A DNA stretch of 49,075 bases from Streptomyces amritsarensis (GCF_001953875.1 NZ_MQUR01000060.1:1-49075); one strand, 5' to 3'. Positions 1 through 8,090 are shown, counted from the first letter of the stretch. Notes: generated by a model from the letters alone, not told the origin. A program made the numbers and translations.

Positions 1-58
1 GAGCGGCCTGCACCAACCGCCCGGATTCTCCGAGTAACCATCGAGAAGAGGTATCGAA

Positions 59-235
59 ATGCAGGCGGTCTTCGAGCCCAAGACGGGCTTTGACCTGAAG
101 GATAATGGTCCGGCTCTGGAGCTGGGGATGCAGGAGCTTGAAGCCATGGAGGCGCCGGGCTTCTACACCGGTTTCAAGGACGGCCTGATGTTCAGCATCG
201 CAGTGGGTGCGCTCAGCGTGGCTGCCTCTACCTGA
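59..235 (+). CDS. RiPP precursor peptide, Cys-free, 58 aa
   Basis: Short ORF read directly from the sequence, ATG to TGA, with a purine-rich ribosome site (gaagagg) just upstream. It encodes 58 residues. Residues 1-33 look like an acidic leader ending in LELGMQELEAMEAP; residues 34-58 are a hydrophobic Gly/Ala/Val-rich core with T37, S46, S53, S57 and C-terminal T58. There is no cysteine, so ordinary lanthionine, labionin or thiazoline rings cannot form within it. The acidic LQ/MExP-like leader resembles class III lanthipeptide leaders (compare DLQSMETP of RamS). The MQELE..EAP block, the helical hydrophobic core and the terminal Thr also recall daptide precursors as I remember them. It precedes the exporter, protease, LanKC and YcaO genes, so it is the likely substrate. 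Further precursors may lie upstream of base 1. Confidence 0.8.
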   Translation: MQAVFEPKTGFDLKDNGPALELGMQELEAMEAPGFYTGFKDGLMFSIAVGALSVAAST

Positions 236-278
236 TGCCTGCCGGGGGCGCGAGCCCCTCGCGGTGTCAACAGCGGTG

Positions 279-320
279 ACGCCCGGCCCGGGACGGCCTC
301 GGCCGGCCCGGGCCGGGCGT
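279..320 (+). terminator. Attenuator-like hairpin between precursor and operon
   Basis: Perfect 14-bp inverted repeat: arms 279-292 and 307-320, with a 14-nt GC-rich loop that can itself fold. It lies 44 bases after the precursor stop and 42 bases before the next start codon. No T-tract follows, as is usual for Streptomyces terminators. A partial terminator here would give more precursor mRNA than downstream enzyme mRNA, a common RiPP arrangement; that role is inferred. Confidence 0.7.
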
Positions 321-361
321 GCGGAGCGTAAACATCCGCAGAAGGAAAAAGGGAGAATCTC

Positions 362-556
362 ATGTCGAACACCGGAAACCGGTATCCGTCGAGCAAGTCG
401 CTCACCATGATGACGGGGCTGCTCGCACTGATCCTCATGCCTGTCGGCGCCGCGCTGGACGGGACCGCGCAGTGGGTCCTGATCGGTGCCGCGACCGTCT
501 TCATCTTCATCTGCGCGTACCAGATGAACGCGAACAGGCGGGCGGGCAGGGGATGA
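362..556 (+). CDS. Small two-helix membrane protein of the RiPP operon (possible immunity)
   Basis: 64 aa, ATG start with a good ribosome site (gggagaa, 5 bases upstream). A short polar N-terminus is followed by two hydrophobic segments, about residues 14-33 and 37-53, then a basic tail (NANRRAGRG). This predicts a hairpin in the membrane with a cytoplasmic basic end. Its stop codon overlaps the ABC ATPase start (ATGA), so the two are translationally coupled. I recognise no family. Position between the precursor and exporter genes fits an immunity or exporter-accessory peptide, but this is inference. A second precursor is less likely, because it has two membrane spans and no leader-like acidic motif. 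Confidence 0.65.
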   Translation: MSNTGNRYPSSKSLTMMTGLLALILMPVGAALDGTAQWVLIGAATVFIFICAYQMNANRRAGRG

Positions 557-1287
557 GCGACACCGCAGCGGTCTCCGTCCGCGGCCTGACCAAGCGGTTC
601 GGTGAGGTCACCGCGGTGGAGGACGTGACGTTCGAGGTCCGGCCGGGCCGCATCGTGGGGCTGCTCGGCCGCAACGGCGCGGGGAAGACCACCTCGTTGC
701 GCATGCTGCTCGGGCTCTCTCGCCCCAGCTCCGGCACTGCCACCGTCTTCGGGCGCCCCTACGCCGACCTGCCCGACGCCGCGCGCCGGGTCGGGGTCAG
801 CATGGACGGCATCGCCCCGATGCCCGGCACCAGTGGACGCCGCGATCTGCGGATCTGGGCCCGGATGCTCGGCCTGCCCGCGACGCGTGTCGACGAGGTG
901 CTGGACAAGGTCGGGCTGACCGGCAGTGCCGACCGGAAGATCAAGGGCTACTCCACCGGCATGCGGCAGCGGCACGCCCTGGCGGTGGCGCTGCTCGCCG
1001 ACCCGGAACTGCTGGTGCTCGACGAGCCCGCCAACGGGCTCGACCCGGACGGCATCCGGTGGCTGAGGACCTTCCTGCGCTCACTGGCCGACGAGGGACG
1101 CACCATCCTGCTCTCCAGTCACCTGCTCTCCGAGGTGGAACAGACAGTGGACGACGTGGTGATCCTTCAGCGCACCCTGCGGTACAGCGGTCCCATATCC
1201 GAGCTGGTCCCGGGCAGCGGAACCAGCCTGGAGGAACGATTCTTCGAGTTGGTCGGCACAGAAGCGGAAAGGCACGTCGATGCGTGA
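553..1287 (+). CDS. ABC transporter ATP-binding protein (RiPP export/immunity)
   Basis: 244 aa, starting at the ATG that overlaps the upstream stop; in-frame sequence upstream of it is not needed. It carries Walker A GRNGAGKTT (about residues 40-48), the ABC signature as YSTGMRQR, Walker B LLVLDEPANGLDPDG and a switch-region SSHLLSEVE. This is a drug-exporter type (CcmA/NatA-like) ATPase, working as a dimer on the cytoplasmic face. It overlaps the permease gene by 8 bases. In RiPP clusters such pairs export the peptide or give self-resistance; the substrate here is inferred to be the mature product of the 59-235 precursor. Confidence 0.93.
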   Translation: MSDTAAVSVRGLTKRFGEVTAVEDVTFEVRPGRIVGLLGRNGAGKTTSLRMLLGLSRPSSGTATVFGRPYADLPDAARRVGVSMDGIAPMPGTSGRRDLRIWARMLGLPATRVDEVLDKVGLTGSADRKIKGYSTGMRQRHALAVALLADPELLVLDEPANGLDPDGIRWLRTFLRSLADEGRTILLSSHLLSEVEQTVDDVVILQRTLRYSGPISELVPGSGTSLEERFFELVGTEAERHVDA

Positions 1288-2023
1288 GGTGCTGAACGCC
1301 GAGTGGCTCAAGGCATGGAGCGGACGCACCTGGTGGATCATGGGCGCACTCGGTGTGTTCCTGGGCCTGCTGGGCAGCAGCGGAGCCGCAGCCGTGGCCG
1401 ACCAGCAGATCGACTCCGGCGCGACCGATGCCGCCGCGGCCACCGCCGAGCTCATCCGCTCCTGGTTCTCCGTTCTCCTGGCCTCCGTCCTCTTCGGCGC
1501 CCTCTTCGTGAGCCGGGAGTACAACACCGGAGCCATCAGCCGGTCCGTCCTGCTGTGTGGCAGCCGGACACGGCTGCTCGCGGCCAAGACGATCGTCGGA
1601 ACGGCCATGGGCCTGGTCTTCGCGCTGCTGGCGGCGGTCCTCGCCCCCCTCTCGCTGTGGGGTTTCTTCACCCTGTTCGGCATGGATGTCCAGTGGAGCG
1701 GCGAAGCGACCCTGACGCTGCTCGGCGTGCTCACCGTGGTCACGCTGGCCGTGCCGTGGGGGGTCCTGCTCGGCTGGATCATCCGCAACCAGGCGGCGAG
1801 CGTGACGATCGTGCTGGTGGTGACACTCTTCGTCGACGAGACGCTCTTCCGGGTGCTGCCCGCTGTCGGCAAGTTCACGATGGGGATCGCCATGGGCGCG
1901 GTCTACCGCGACGCCAAGCCCGAGATGCTGTCGATCCCCCTGGCCCTGCTCGTCATCGCCGGCTGGCTCGTCCTCGCCGGTTGGACGGCCCGCAGACTGC
2001 TCGTCACCCGGGACGTCAAATGA
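1280..2023 (+). CDS. ABC-2 type permease subunit
   Basis: 247 aa with an ATG inside the end of the ATPase gene. The protein starts with an amphipathic segment (MREVLNAEWLKAW) common in ABC-2 permeases. Hydrophobic spans follow near residues 20-38, 66-84, 108-130, 150-168, 170-190 and 214-235, about six in all, so it would form the membrane channel with the preceding ATPase. The short conserved ABC-2 feature VSREYNTGAISRSV lies after the second span. Its stop overlaps the M50 start (ATGA), continuing the chain of coupled genes. Substrate is inferred from context. Confidence 0.9.
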   Translation: MREVLNAEWLKAWSGRTWWIMGALGVFLGLLGSSGAAAVADQQIDSGATDAAAATAELIRSWFSVLLASVLFGALFVSREYNTGAISRSVLLCGSRTRLLAAKTIVGTAMGLVFALLAAVLAPLSLWGFFTLFGMDVQWSGEATLTLLGVLTVVTLAVPWGVLLGWIIRNQAASVTIVLVVTLFVDETLFRVLPAVGKFTMGIAMGAVYRDAKPEMLSIPLALLVIAGWLVLAGWTARRLLVTRDVK

Positions 2024-3741
2024 CCCTGACCGACGAGCGGACCGCGCCGACCGCTCCGGGACCGGCCGGTCGGCCCCGGCGTCGCCGCAAGCGGGCCGAC
2101 GCGGAACCCTCGGCGGCCGAGACGGCCGAACTGACCCGCCGGCCCCGGCTCGCCCCGCGGGTCCAGGTGCACGAGCCGACGGCAGAGGGTTCCCTGTGGA
2201 TCGTGCAGTCCGGGCAGCAGTACATCCGGGTCGGTGCGGACATGGCCAGGCTGATGCGGGCGATGGACGGAGAACGCGACCACGCGGCTCTGGTGAGCAC
2301 GCTGGGCGGACCCTGGACGGAGAACGCCGTCGCCACCGCCGTCCACAACCTCCAGGAGATGCGGCTGCTGGAGGACGGGAGGATCCACCGGCACAGCGGC
2401 ACCTGGTTCAAGTACGTACCCCCCCTGACACTGCAGTTCACCGTCCTGAAGCCGCAGCGGCTACTGAACCGGCTGGTGCCCCTCATCAGGCTGCTGGCGA
2501 ACCGGGCCGCGGCCGTGGTCGCCGCGATACTCGTCCTGGGCGGACTGCTGGCGCTCACGGTGCAGGCCCCGGCGCTGACGCAGGCGCTCGGACAGCCCTT
2601 GCCGTTCGCCGTCCTGCTCGGTGTGATGACCGCGACGATCCTCACGACCGCGCTCCACGAGATGGGCCACGGGGCGGTCCTGACCCACTACGGCGGACGC
2701 CCCAGCCGGATGGGCGTGATGCTCTTCTACATGTCGCCCGCCTTCTTCTGCGACGTGTCCGACGGCTGGCGCCTGCCGCACAAGGAACAGCGCACCCGGG
2801 TCGCACTGGCGGGCATCGTCACACAGACAGTGGTCGCCGGAACGGTTTCCCTGAGCGCGCTCGTGCTGTCCGCGGTCAACGGCCCTTCGCTGCTGCACGA
2901 CGGCATGCTGGTCTTCGGGGTCTCCACCTACCTCACGGGCGTACTCAACTTCGTACCGCTGGTGAAGCTCGACGGCTATCTCGCGCTGATGAGCCATCTC
3001 GACATCCCGCACCTGCGCGACCGGTCCATGACCGACGCGCGGCGGTTCCTGGCCCGGATCCTGTTCGGCGGCCGGTACAGGCGTGAACTGCCGGGGCTCA
3101 CCTGGGCCGTGCCCTTCGGTCTCGCCTGCATGATCTTCCCCCTCTACCTCGTGGCCGTCGCGATCGGCCTCTGGTCGGACATCGTCCAGAGCCTGGGCCT
3201 CGCCGGCGCCGCCGTGATGGCCGCGGCCATCAGCTACCTGATGTACCACGCCTGGAACGGCGGCGAGCGGCTGCTGCGCGAGGCGCGGCGGGCCGGGGCA
3301 GGCCTTCCGCGGATCGCCCTCGTCTCCGTGCTGGCCGTCGCCGCCGCGGCCGCCGTCCTGCTGTTCGTCCGGCTGCCGTACACCGTGGTCGGGGGATTCG
3401 TTCAGGAAGGCGGCCAGGTCCGGCTGGTGCTGGCCGACACAGCCGACACCGACGCGGTCGCACGGGGCTCCGAGGTCCGCCTGGAGCGGCGCGGCCTGGT
3501 CATCGGCACCGATGTCGGCACCGGGGTCGTCGCGGTGGACCGTGGCACACGGCAAACGGCACCACTGTCCGCCTTCGTCCCCTTCCGTGAGGGCGAGCAC
3601 TTCCCGATGGAGGTGTCGGGCTTCGCGCTGCGTACGGACAAGGCACCGGCCGAGCGCGCCGGACTGGCGTACGTCGACGCGGGCACCCGGCCGGCGTGGG
3701 AGTGGCTGTACCTCAAATACGTAGCTCCATACGGGCGTTGA
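2020..3741 (+). CDS. M50-family membrane metalloprotease with N-terminal PqqD/RRE-like domain
   Basis: 573 aa. Residues 1-45 are basic and disordered. Residues about 46-130 read like a PqqD/RRE winged-helix domain (WIVQSGQQYIRVGADMARLM, then a helix and LQEMRLLEDG), the fold that binds RiPP leaders. The membrane part carries zinc motif HEMGH (H213, E214, H217) and the third ligand motif KLDG (D318), typical of site-2 proteases. Several hydrophobic spans surround these and one more lies near residues 432-452, followed by an outside domain of about 120 residues. Likely role: leader recognition and removal at the membrane during export. It shares a start/stop overlap with the permease. It is the only leader-binding-like domain evident in the cluster. 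Protease activity on this precursor is inferred. Confidence 0.85.
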   Translation: MTLTDERTAPTAPGPAGRPRRRRKRADAEPSAAETAELTRRPRLAPRVQVHEPTAEGSLWIVQSGQQYIRVGADMARLMRAMDGERDHAALVSTLGGPWTENAVATAVHNLQEMRLLEDGRIHRHSGTWFKYVPPLTLQFTVLKPQRLLNRLVPLIRLLANRAAAVVAAILVLGGLLALTVQAPALTQALGQPLPFAVLLGVMTATILTTALHEMGHGAVLTHYGGRPSRMGVMLFYMSPAFFCDVSDGWRLPHKEQRTRVALAGIVTQTVVAGTVSLSALVLSAVNGPSLLHDGMLVFGVSTYLTGVLNFVPLVKLDGYLALMSHLDIPHLRDRSMTDARRFLARILFGGRYRRELPGLTWAVPFGLACMIFPLYLVAVAIGLWSDIVQSLGLAGAAVMAAAISYLMYHAWNGGERLLREARRAGAGLPRIALVSVLAVAAAAAVLLFVRLPYTVVGGFVQEGGQVRLVLADTADTDAVARGSEVRLERRGLVIGTDVGTGVVAVDRGTRQTAPLSAFVPFREGEHFPMEVSGFALRTDKAPAERAGLAYVDAGTRPAWEWLYLKYVAPYGR

Positions 3742-3758
3742 CATTCAGAAGTTGACAT
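3738..3758 (+). promoter_or_regulatory. Direct repeat TTGACAT upstream of LanKC
   Basis: Two exact copies of TTGACAT, at 3738-3744 and 3752-3758, 14 bases apart, in the 63-base gap before the LanKC gene. The first overlaps the M50 stop codon. The second could act as a -35 box (TTGACA), although the matching -10 is weak (ggcagt). The repeat could also be a binding site for the cluster's LuxR-type regulator. Low certainty. Confidence 0.3.
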
Positions 3759-3804
3759 CACGACGGCCGGGCCAGGCAGTCGGCAGGGGAGACAGGTAAA
3801 GGTT

Positions 3805-6390
3805 ATGGACGTAGGCAGACATCTTCACTATTGCCCTCCCGGCAGCCCGTTCTTCGATCTGCCGGCCGCGGCCCACACCGACGAGGACGACTTCCCTCTC
3901 GCCCATGAGGAACCGCCCCCCGGCTGGACCCGGAGAGGCGGCACCGAGTGGATCGGCATCTCGCCGCCCGACTCCGAGATACCCGGGCAGGGCTGGAAGA
4001 TACATGTGTCGGCGACCCCCGACAACGCCGAGGACATCCTGGCCACCGTCCGGAAGTACTGCCTCGAGGGCGGCATCACCTTCAAGTTCCTGCGCAGCCG
4101 CGCCGTACTCGAATCGCGCAACAGCAAGTACGGCGACCGCAGCGCCAGCGGCAAGTTCGTCACCATCTACCCTCTCGACGAGGCCCGTCTGGCCCTCATA
4201 CTCAGCGAGCTGGACGACCTGCTGGGCGGCCGCGAAGGCCCCTACATCCTCAGCGACCTGAGATACCGGTCCGGGCCGCTCTACGTGCGCTACGGCGGCT
4301 TCCTCCTGCGCACCGTACGGGCGGACACCGGCGAACTCGTGCACTGCGTGGAGGATCCCGAGGGCAGGCTGGTACCCGACCACCGCGGCCCGGGCTTCCG
4401 CCCGCCGGCCTGGGCGCCCCTTCCCGACTGCCTGGCCGAATCGGCCGCGGCACGCAACTCCGGCACGCTTGAGGACTTCCCCTACCGCGTCACCTCCGCC
4501 GTGCACTTCTCCAACGGAGGAGGCGTCTACCGGGGCACCGACACCCGGGACGGCGCGGACGTCCTGCTCCGCGAAGCCCGCCCCTTCGCCGGTCTCGTCG
4601 ACGGCGAGGACGCGGTCGGCCGCCAGCAACGGGAACACTGGGCGCTGGAGCGACTGGCCGGCCTGGACTGCATTCCCCGCCTCATCGACTTCCGCAAGGG
4701 GCGCGAACACTACTTCCTGGTCAGGGAATACGCCGAAGGCGAGCCCCTCGCCAAGGAGATGATCCGCCGCAACCCCCTGGCAGGCGAAAACCGGTCCCCC
4801 GAGGCCTTCACCGCGTACACGGAGTGGGCCCTGAGGATTCTGGGTCTGGTCGAAGAAGGCATCGCGTCCCTGCACGCCCGAGGCGTCGTCTTCCGTGATC
4901 TGCACCCGTCCAACATCCTCGTCCGCCCGGACGACACGGTTGTCTTCATCGACTTCGAGACGGCCGACTCCGTGGACTCCCCGGCCCGGCAGACCATGGG
5001 AGCGCCGGGGTTCACCGCACCGGCCGAGTACCGGGGCCCCGCCATCGACCGCTACGCCCTGGGATGCCTGCGCCTGGCCGTGTTCATCCCGCTGCCGACC
5101 CTGCTGCTCTGGGGCCCGGAGAAGACGGAGGACCTCATCGACGCGGTCCTCACGCACTTCCCGGTACCCGCGGACTTCGCCGACACCGTCCGGCGCGATC
5201 TGGGCATCGAGGCCGACACGACGTGCCCCCGACCCACCGCGGACCTGCGGCCGGATCCCCGTGAGAACTGGCCCGCGCTGCGCACAGAGATCATCGACGG
5301 AATCCTGGCCACCGCTACACCGGACCGCCAGGACCGGCTCTTCCCCGGGGACCCGGAGCAGTTCGCCACGTCCGAGGGTGGGGCAGCCTTCGCCTACGGC
5401 GCCGCCGGGGTCCTGTGGTCCCTGGCCGAGGCCGGCGCGTCGGTCCCCGCACACCTCACCGACTGGCTGGTCGCCGCCACCCACGCCCTCGACCGCCCTT
5501 CGCCGGGCTTCTGCACCGGACTGAGCGGAATCGCCCTGGCCCTGGACCGGCTCGGGCGTGCCGAGACCGCCCGCGCACTCGTCTCCCAGGTCGTGGCGGA
5601 CCTCGGCACAGAATCCGGCAGCGCTGACGACACCTTGCTCAGCGGAGCCTCCGGAGTGGGGCTCACCCTGCTCCACTTCGCCCGGAGCACCGGCGAGGGT
5701 GCCCTGCTGGACGAGGCCGTCCGACTGGCCGAGCGGATCACCGCCGGGCCCGCCGGGAGCCCGGACGGCAGGACACGTTTCGGGCTGCTGCGGGGGCCGG
5801 CGGGCCGCGCCCTGTTCCTGCTGCGACTGTACGAGGCAACCGGCGCCCCGTCCTTCCTGGAGCACGCGCACACCGCGCTGCGGCAGGAGCTGACCCACCT
5901 TGGCTGGAAGGGCGACCACCTGCCCGAATCGGCTCCGGGACGAGCTCCGTTGCTGGCCGTGGGCAGTGCGGGTACGGGAATGGTGCTGCACGATTTCGTC
6001 ACGCATCGTCCGGAAGCCGAGCTCATCCGCGCGCGTGACGCGATCCTGGGATCGACCCGGCGCAGATTCGTGGCCCAGACGGGCCTGTTCCACGGCCGCG
6101 CGGGCACGCTCGTGGCCCTGCGTCACATGGTCGACGGCACCGGCGCGCAGAAGAACGGGGCAGAGGAGGAGAGCCTACGCCTCCATGTGGACGGCTTCGC
6201 CCTGCAGACCGTGCGCCTCGACGACCGGCCCGCCTTCCTGGGCCACGAGGCCATGCGCGTCTCGACCGATCTCGCCACGGGAGGCGCGGGGGTGCTGCTC
6301 GCGCTGAACTCCGCGCTCACGGACGGCGGGCCGTCGCTTCCGTTCTTCCGCAGGAGCGGCCTCGCGCCGCGTACAGGAGCCGCTTCGTGA
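3805..6390 (+). CDS. Class III lanthipeptide synthetase-like protein (LanKC type)
   Basis: 861 aa, with the three-domain order of class III synthetases and normal length. Residues about 1-210: lyase-like N-terminus with GWKIHVSATPDNAEDIL and SGKFVTIYP. Residues about 230-500: kinase-like domain with FRDLHPSN (D365, N370) and metal-binding DFE (D383). Residues about 530-850: LanC-like toroid with repeated GxxG turns (FCTGLSG, LLSGASG, GLFHGRAG, ATGGAG). It would phosphorylate Ser/Thr, eliminate phosphate to give dehydro-residues and, if a nucleophile exists, cyclise. Two oddities: the nucleotide-anchoring lysine (normally in KEARP) is Arg here (R256, LLREARP), and the only visible precursor has no Cys. 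Start ATG with purine-rich upstream sequence. It overlaps YcaO by four bases. Confidence 0.9.
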   Translation: MDVGRHLHYCPPGSPFFDLPAAAHTDEDDFPLAHEEPPPGWTRRGGTEWIGISPPDSEIPGQGWKIHVSATPDNAEDILATVRKYCLEGGITFKFLRSRAVLESRNSKYGDRSASGKFVTIYPLDEARLALILSELDDLLGGREGPYILSDLRYRSGPLYVRYGGFLLRTVRADTGELVHCVEDPEGRLVPDHRGPGFRPPAWAPLPDCLAESAAARNSGTLEDFPYRVTSAVHFSNGGGVYRGTDTRDGADVLLREARPFAGLVDGEDAVGRQQREHWALERLAGLDCIPRLIDFRKGREHYFLVREYAEGEPLAKEMIRRNPLAGENRSPEAFTAYTEWALRILGLVEEGIASLHARGVVFRDLHPSNILVRPDDTVVFIDFETADSVDSPARQTMGAPGFTAPAEYRGPAIDRYALGCLRLAVFIPLPTLLLWGPEKTEDLIDAVLTHFPVPADFADTVRRDLGIEADTTCPRPTADLRPDPRENWPALRTEIIDGILATATPDRQDRLFPGDPEQFATSEGGAAFAYGAAGVLWSLAEAGASVPAHLTDWLVAATHALDRPSPGFCTGLSGIALALDRLGRAETARALVSQVVADLGTESGSADDTLLSGASGVGLTLLHFARSTGEGALLDEAVRLAERITAGPAGSPDGRTRFGLLRGPAGRALFLLRLYEATGAPSFLEHAHTALRQELTHLGWKGDHLPESAPGRAPLLAVGSAGTGMVLHDFVTHRPEAELIRARDAILGSTRRRFVAQTGLFHGRAGTLVALRHMVDGTGAQKNGAEEESLRLHVDGFALQTVRLDDRPAFLGHEAMRVSTDLATGGAGVLLALNSALTDGGPSLPFFRRSGLAPRTGAAS

Positions 6391-7697
6391 TCGACTTCCT
6401 CGGCACTTTGGACCGTACGCACGGGCTCGCCGAACGGTGCGAGGTCCAGCCTCCCGCCCCGCCCACCGATCTGCTGTGGCGTGCCCTGGTACGGATCACC
6501 CCCGCCGCCGCCCAGGAGCCCGTCGGCCGCGCTCTGGACCCGTGCGTCGTCGGGGCGTACGGACACTCGCGCTCCGACGCGCTGACGCGCGGCGTGGGCG
6601 AAGCCGTGGAGCGCTACGCGCTCTTCCCCTCGGCGACTGCCCCGCCCGGCACCGTACGCGCCACAGCGCGCGAAGCCGGCGGGCAGGTACTGGCGTTCCA
6701 CGGCCCGGACACGGCGCTGGGCGACCCGCGCGCCGCCGACGAGGTGCTGACCTGGTACCCGGCCCGGAGGCTGCGGGACGGGGCCGAGATCCTGGTACCC
6801 GCGCCGCTCGTGGACTATCCGAACGCCTCGCCCGAGGCGCGGCATTTCGACCCGACACCATCCGGAGCGGCGTCCGGTCACGGCTACACCATGGCGCTGC
6901 GCGCCGGCCTGATGGAAGTCATCGAGCGCGATGCCTTTCTCGTCGCATGGGAGGAGCGGCTTCGGCTCGCGCGAGTGACACCGTTCCCGCTCACCGCAGG
7001 CGATGCCGCCGCCGGGCTCGGAGGGAAGCGCAACATCAAGCGCCGCAACCTCGCGGCGCTGTGGCAGAAGACGGAGCAGGCGGGACTCGTGCCGGTCCTG
7101 GCGGACCTGCCCACCGCGGTGCCGGGCGTCGTCTGCACCGTCGCCGCGGTCATCGACGAGACGGGTGCCGGGGCGGGTCCGTTGGCGACAGTGGGGTGCA
7201 ACGCCTCGGACGATCCTTGGTGGAGCATGCTCGGGGCGCTGCAGGAAGCCCTCCAGGTCCGCTCGGTGATCCTCAATTCCTGGGACGAGCACGGCTTCGG
7301 CAGGGCGCCGGCGCGCATCGACGACGACGACGACCGTCTGCGCCATCTGGCGTCCCCGGAGGGATACGAGCAAGTCCGCGAGTGGGTCGACGGCTTCGTC
7401 CAGTGCACCTCGCACCGGACCGCGGTCGAGGTGCCGACCGACACGGTCGTACGGAGCCTGGTCGCCGACGGCGCGGATCCGTTCGCGATCGATCTCACCC
7501 ACCGGCTCCCCGCCGGGCTGCGCGGGATGGGGTGGGCGGCGGTCAAGGTCATACCGGTCGGGTACCAGCCGCTGCGGCTGGTCGAGAGCCACGATTTCAG
7601 CTGGCACACAGGTCGGCTGCGGACCGCCGAGGCCCGCACCGGCCGTCGCGCGGGGCCCGTCTCCGCATTCTCGGGCAGGCCGCACCCCTTGCCGTGA
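6387..7697 (+). CDS. YcaO-domain protein (ATP-dependent backbone-modifying enzyme)
   Basis: 436 aa, GTG start overlapping the LanKC stop (GTGA), so the pair is coupled. It has the three ATP/Mg-binding YcaO motifs: GEAVER (E72, E75, R76), MEVIERDAF (E177, E180, R181, D182) and LQEALQVR (E287, Q290, R292). The C-terminus ends in PHPLP, like the proline-rich tails of azoline-forming YcaO enzymes. YcaO proteins activate backbone amide oxygens to make azolines, amidines or thioamides. No E1-like/ocin-ThiF partner or TfuA is present in this window. As the precursor lacks Cys, possible products are oxazolines at Ser/Thr, a thioamide or an amidine. Which one cannot be told from sequence. Confidence 0.92.
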   Translation: MIDFLGTLDRTHGLAERCEVQPPAPPTDLLWRALVRITPAAAQEPVGRALDPCVVGAYGHSRSDALTRGVGEAVERYALFPSATAPPGTVRATAREAGGQVLAFHGPDTALGDPRAADEVLTWYPARRLRDGAEILVPAPLVDYPNASPEARHFDPTPSGAASGHGYTMALRAGLMEVIERDAFLVAWEERLRLARVTPFPLTAGDAAAGLGGKRNIKRRNLAALWQKTEQAGLVPVLADLPTAVPGVVCTVAAVIDETGAGAGPLATVGCNASDDPWWSMLGALQEALQVRSVILNSWDEHGFGRAPARIDDDDDRLRHLASPEGYEQVREWVDGFVQCTSHRTAVEVPTDTVVRSLVADGADPFAIDLTHRLPAGLRGMGWAAVKVIPVGYQPLRLVESHDFSWHTGRLRTAEARTGRRAGPVSAFSGRPHPLP

Positions 7698-7879
7698 CAC
7701 GCTCCTGTGACGGCGCCGGTTCGGACAGCGGGGCGACCGCATCCCCCAGCCGGCTCCGCTCGAACTCGCCCACGCGTACCGGCCCTCTGCCTGACCAGTG
7801 GCTCCACGGCCGCACTCGGAAGGACGACAGCCTCGAAAGCCAGGGCTGGTTCAAGTCGCGTAGAAGTCGGCATCGTTGG

Positions 7880-8090
7880 TGATGCCGAGGACGGACGGGC
7901 CGATCCCTTGAGTGCTCTGCCGTCGCCAGCGATCACGCGCGGCCGCCCGGACCCGCAAGGCGGTGGTGTCTGCGCGGGCACGGTGGCGGCGAGGTGCCGG
8001 TCGGCCGGTAGCCGCCCACCGCCCGGTCCAGGGCGGAACCGTCAACAGCCCCCGACACACGGCCGATCATGGCCGACGACGGAGCGCGCC
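7880..8090 (-). pseudogene. Degraded ISAs1-family-like transposase fragment
   Basis: On the minus strand, one frame reads PSSAMIGRVSGAVDG then SALDRAVGGY (about 8082-8008). A second frame shortly after reads RVIAGDGRALKGSARPSS (about 7933-7880). These match, from memory, the ISAs1-type transposase core (PSxxTIxRxLxxVDxxALDxAVGxW followed by VIAVDGKALKGSAR). The frame changes between the two parts and both ends are missing. No inverted repeats or target duplication were seen. Read as a decayed remnant marking past insertion at the edge of the RiPP cluster. Confidence 0.55.

Noticed and set aside
362..556. Second RiPP precursor
   Set aside because: Two membrane spans, a basic C-terminal tail and no acidic leader motif make a membrane protein more likely.
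163..975. Long minus-strand frame across the start of the RiPP operon
   Set aside because: It lies opposite well-supported genes (ABC ATPase, small membrane protein), has Arg/Pro/His-rich composition and no domain; typical GC-rich antisense artefact.
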